This document shows positions 5,689 to 6,339 of a stretch of 6,339 nucleotides of DNA, one piece after another (the first letter of the stretch is position 1; each line of letters starts with the position of its first letter). The stretch covers positions 1 to 6,339 of the forward strand of contig USHH01000133.1 of assembly GCA_900554345.1 (NCBI GenBank). The letters run 5' to 3'. The notes under the pieces are model-generated. The model saw only the letters and a list, made by a program, of their open reading frames with translations, was not told where the DNA came from and made no database searches. The DNA comes from an uncultured Bacteroidales bacterium. Its GTDB lineage: Bacteria > Bacteroidota > Bacteroidia > Bacteroidales > Muribaculaceae. The translations under genes were made by a program, and so were the position numbers.

Positions 5689-6339
5689 TCAGATGCTACG
5701 GTGTGTCTCGTGGCCCTCCACGTAGATGGCGCTGAAGGGACGAGCCGGGCAGAGGTTCTCGCAGGCGCCGCAGCCGATGCAGCGCTCGGTGTTGACCACC
5801 GGGATATGGAGCGACGCCGGATCGGCCGGGTCGACGGCCACCATCTGGATGGCGCCTGCCGGGCAGTGGCGCGCGCAGTTGCCGCATTCCACGCCGTCGG
5901 TCAGCGGTACGCAGTTGGCTTTCACCCATACGGCATGGCCGATCTGGATGGAGCTCTTCTCCTCGCGGCTGATAGGCCGGATGGCGCCGGTGGGGCACAC
6001 GCGGGAGCAGCGCGTGCATTCCGGACGGCAGTAGCCGCGCTCATACGACGACTCCGGCTGCATAAGGCTCTCCGGGTCGGTCGAGGGGCGGAGCACTCCG
6101 TTGGGGCAGACGCTCACGCAGAGCTGGCAGGCAGTGCAGTGGCTCTCCAGATTGCGTATCCTCAGGGCTCCCGGCGGTACGATTTTCGTCTTGCGCTCCG
6201 GTTTCTTCTTATCCTCGATTACGGCCAGACCGCCGTCTACCTTCTTCTCGGCCGCCTTCAGTCCGACCGCTCCCGCCGTGGCGAGCGCCGTCACCACGAA
6301 GGTGCGCCTGCCGCCGTCGACAGCAGCTGTCACAGGCTT
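5689..6339 (-). CDS. NapG-like ferredoxin with four [4Fe-4S] motifs and a twin-arginine/hydrophobic segment (5' end beyond the window)
   Basis: The reading frame is open to the window edge: two more codons (Lys-Pro) precede the GTG at 6333, so the visible 216 residues are probably the C-terminal part of a longer protein. Residue numbers below count from that GTG. R9-R10 in GGRRTFVV is followed by a 15-residue hydrophobic run ending at about L25, with no good signal-peptidase site, so it looks like an uncleaved anchor. PPGAL (53-57) and the spacing of 16 cysteines then resemble MauM/NapG ferredoxins: C66/69/72/76, C102/106/109/113, C141/150/153/157, C185/188/191/195, each last cysteine followed by proline. 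That gives four [4Fe-4S] clusters. Bacteroidales homologues, as I recall them, have an N-terminal NapH-like membrane domain fused ahead of this part. NapG/NapH move electrons from quinol to periplasmic enzymes. The aldo/keto reductase gene begins 18 bp downstream and is the obvious partner. The alternative is a separate Tat-exported ferredoxin starting at the GTG. Confidence 0.85.
   Translation of the reverse strand, partial: KPVTAAVDGGRRTFVVTALATAGAVGLKAAEKKVDGGLAVIEDKKKPERKTKIVPPGALRIRNLESHCTACQLCVSVCPNGVLRPSTDPESLMQPESSYERGYCRPECTRCSRVCPTGAIRPISREEKSSIQIGHAVWVKANCVPLTDGVECGNCARHCPAGAIQMVAVDPADPASLHIPVVNTERCIGCGACENLCPARPFSAIYVEGHETHRSI

Noticed and set aside
5696..6019. Arg/His/Pro-rich alternative minus-strand frame inside the ferredoxin gene
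   Set aside because: It overlaps the ferredoxin frame, which has sixteen cysteines in correct Fe-S spacing; the alternative lacks any motif.
5689..6333. GTG at 6333 as the true start of the ferredoxin gene
   Set aside because: The frame continues upstream to the window edge without a stop, and Bacteroidales homologues are, from recall, longer fusions. The start is therefore treated as outside the window, although a separate Tat-exported ferredoxin is not excluded.

Overview
This window comes from a GC-rich member of the Bacteroidota, most likely order Bacteroidales. Three things point there: a SusC/TonB-type outer-membrane barrel protein with an N-terminal carboxypeptidase-regulatory-like domain, a TatA/TatC pair with no TatB in the window, and a promoter-like element matching the Bacteroides consensus (TTTG, then TAnnTTTG). 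Genus is not determinable from the sequence; Muribaculaceae or Alistipes-like GC-rich lineages are guesses. All supported genes lie on the minus strand, so transcription runs from high to low coordinates.

Region 1 (6339 down to about 3156) looks like one operon: a four-cluster ferredoxin of NapG type (partial, it runs off the right edge), a Tat-exported aldo/keto reductase lipoprotein with two C-terminal [4Fe-4S] motifs, tatA, and tatC. Gaps are 18, 49 and 3 bp. Both upstream proteins carry a twin-arginine motif followed by a hydrophobic stretch, so the operon appears to encode a minimal Tat translocase together with its own iron-sulfur cargo. The likely working model is an electron chain on the outer face of the inner membrane: a NapG/NapH-like quinol-linked module passing electrons to a membrane-anchored aldo/keto reductase. 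The model is inference; the motifs are visible.

Region 2 (2947-3155, 209 bp) separates tatC from the next gene. It holds a Bacteroidota-type promoter, a perfect 7-bp inverted repeat whose loop contains the -33 element, two further dyads, a 6.5-unit tetranucleotide repeat, and a hairpin close to the start codon. It is the most structured non-coding DNA in the window.

Region 3 (22-2946) is one large gene for an outer-membrane beta-barrel receptor-like protein (974 aa). Its relation to the Tat operon is probably only positional, since it has its own promoter-like region. The first 8 bases may be the start of another gene on the same strand.
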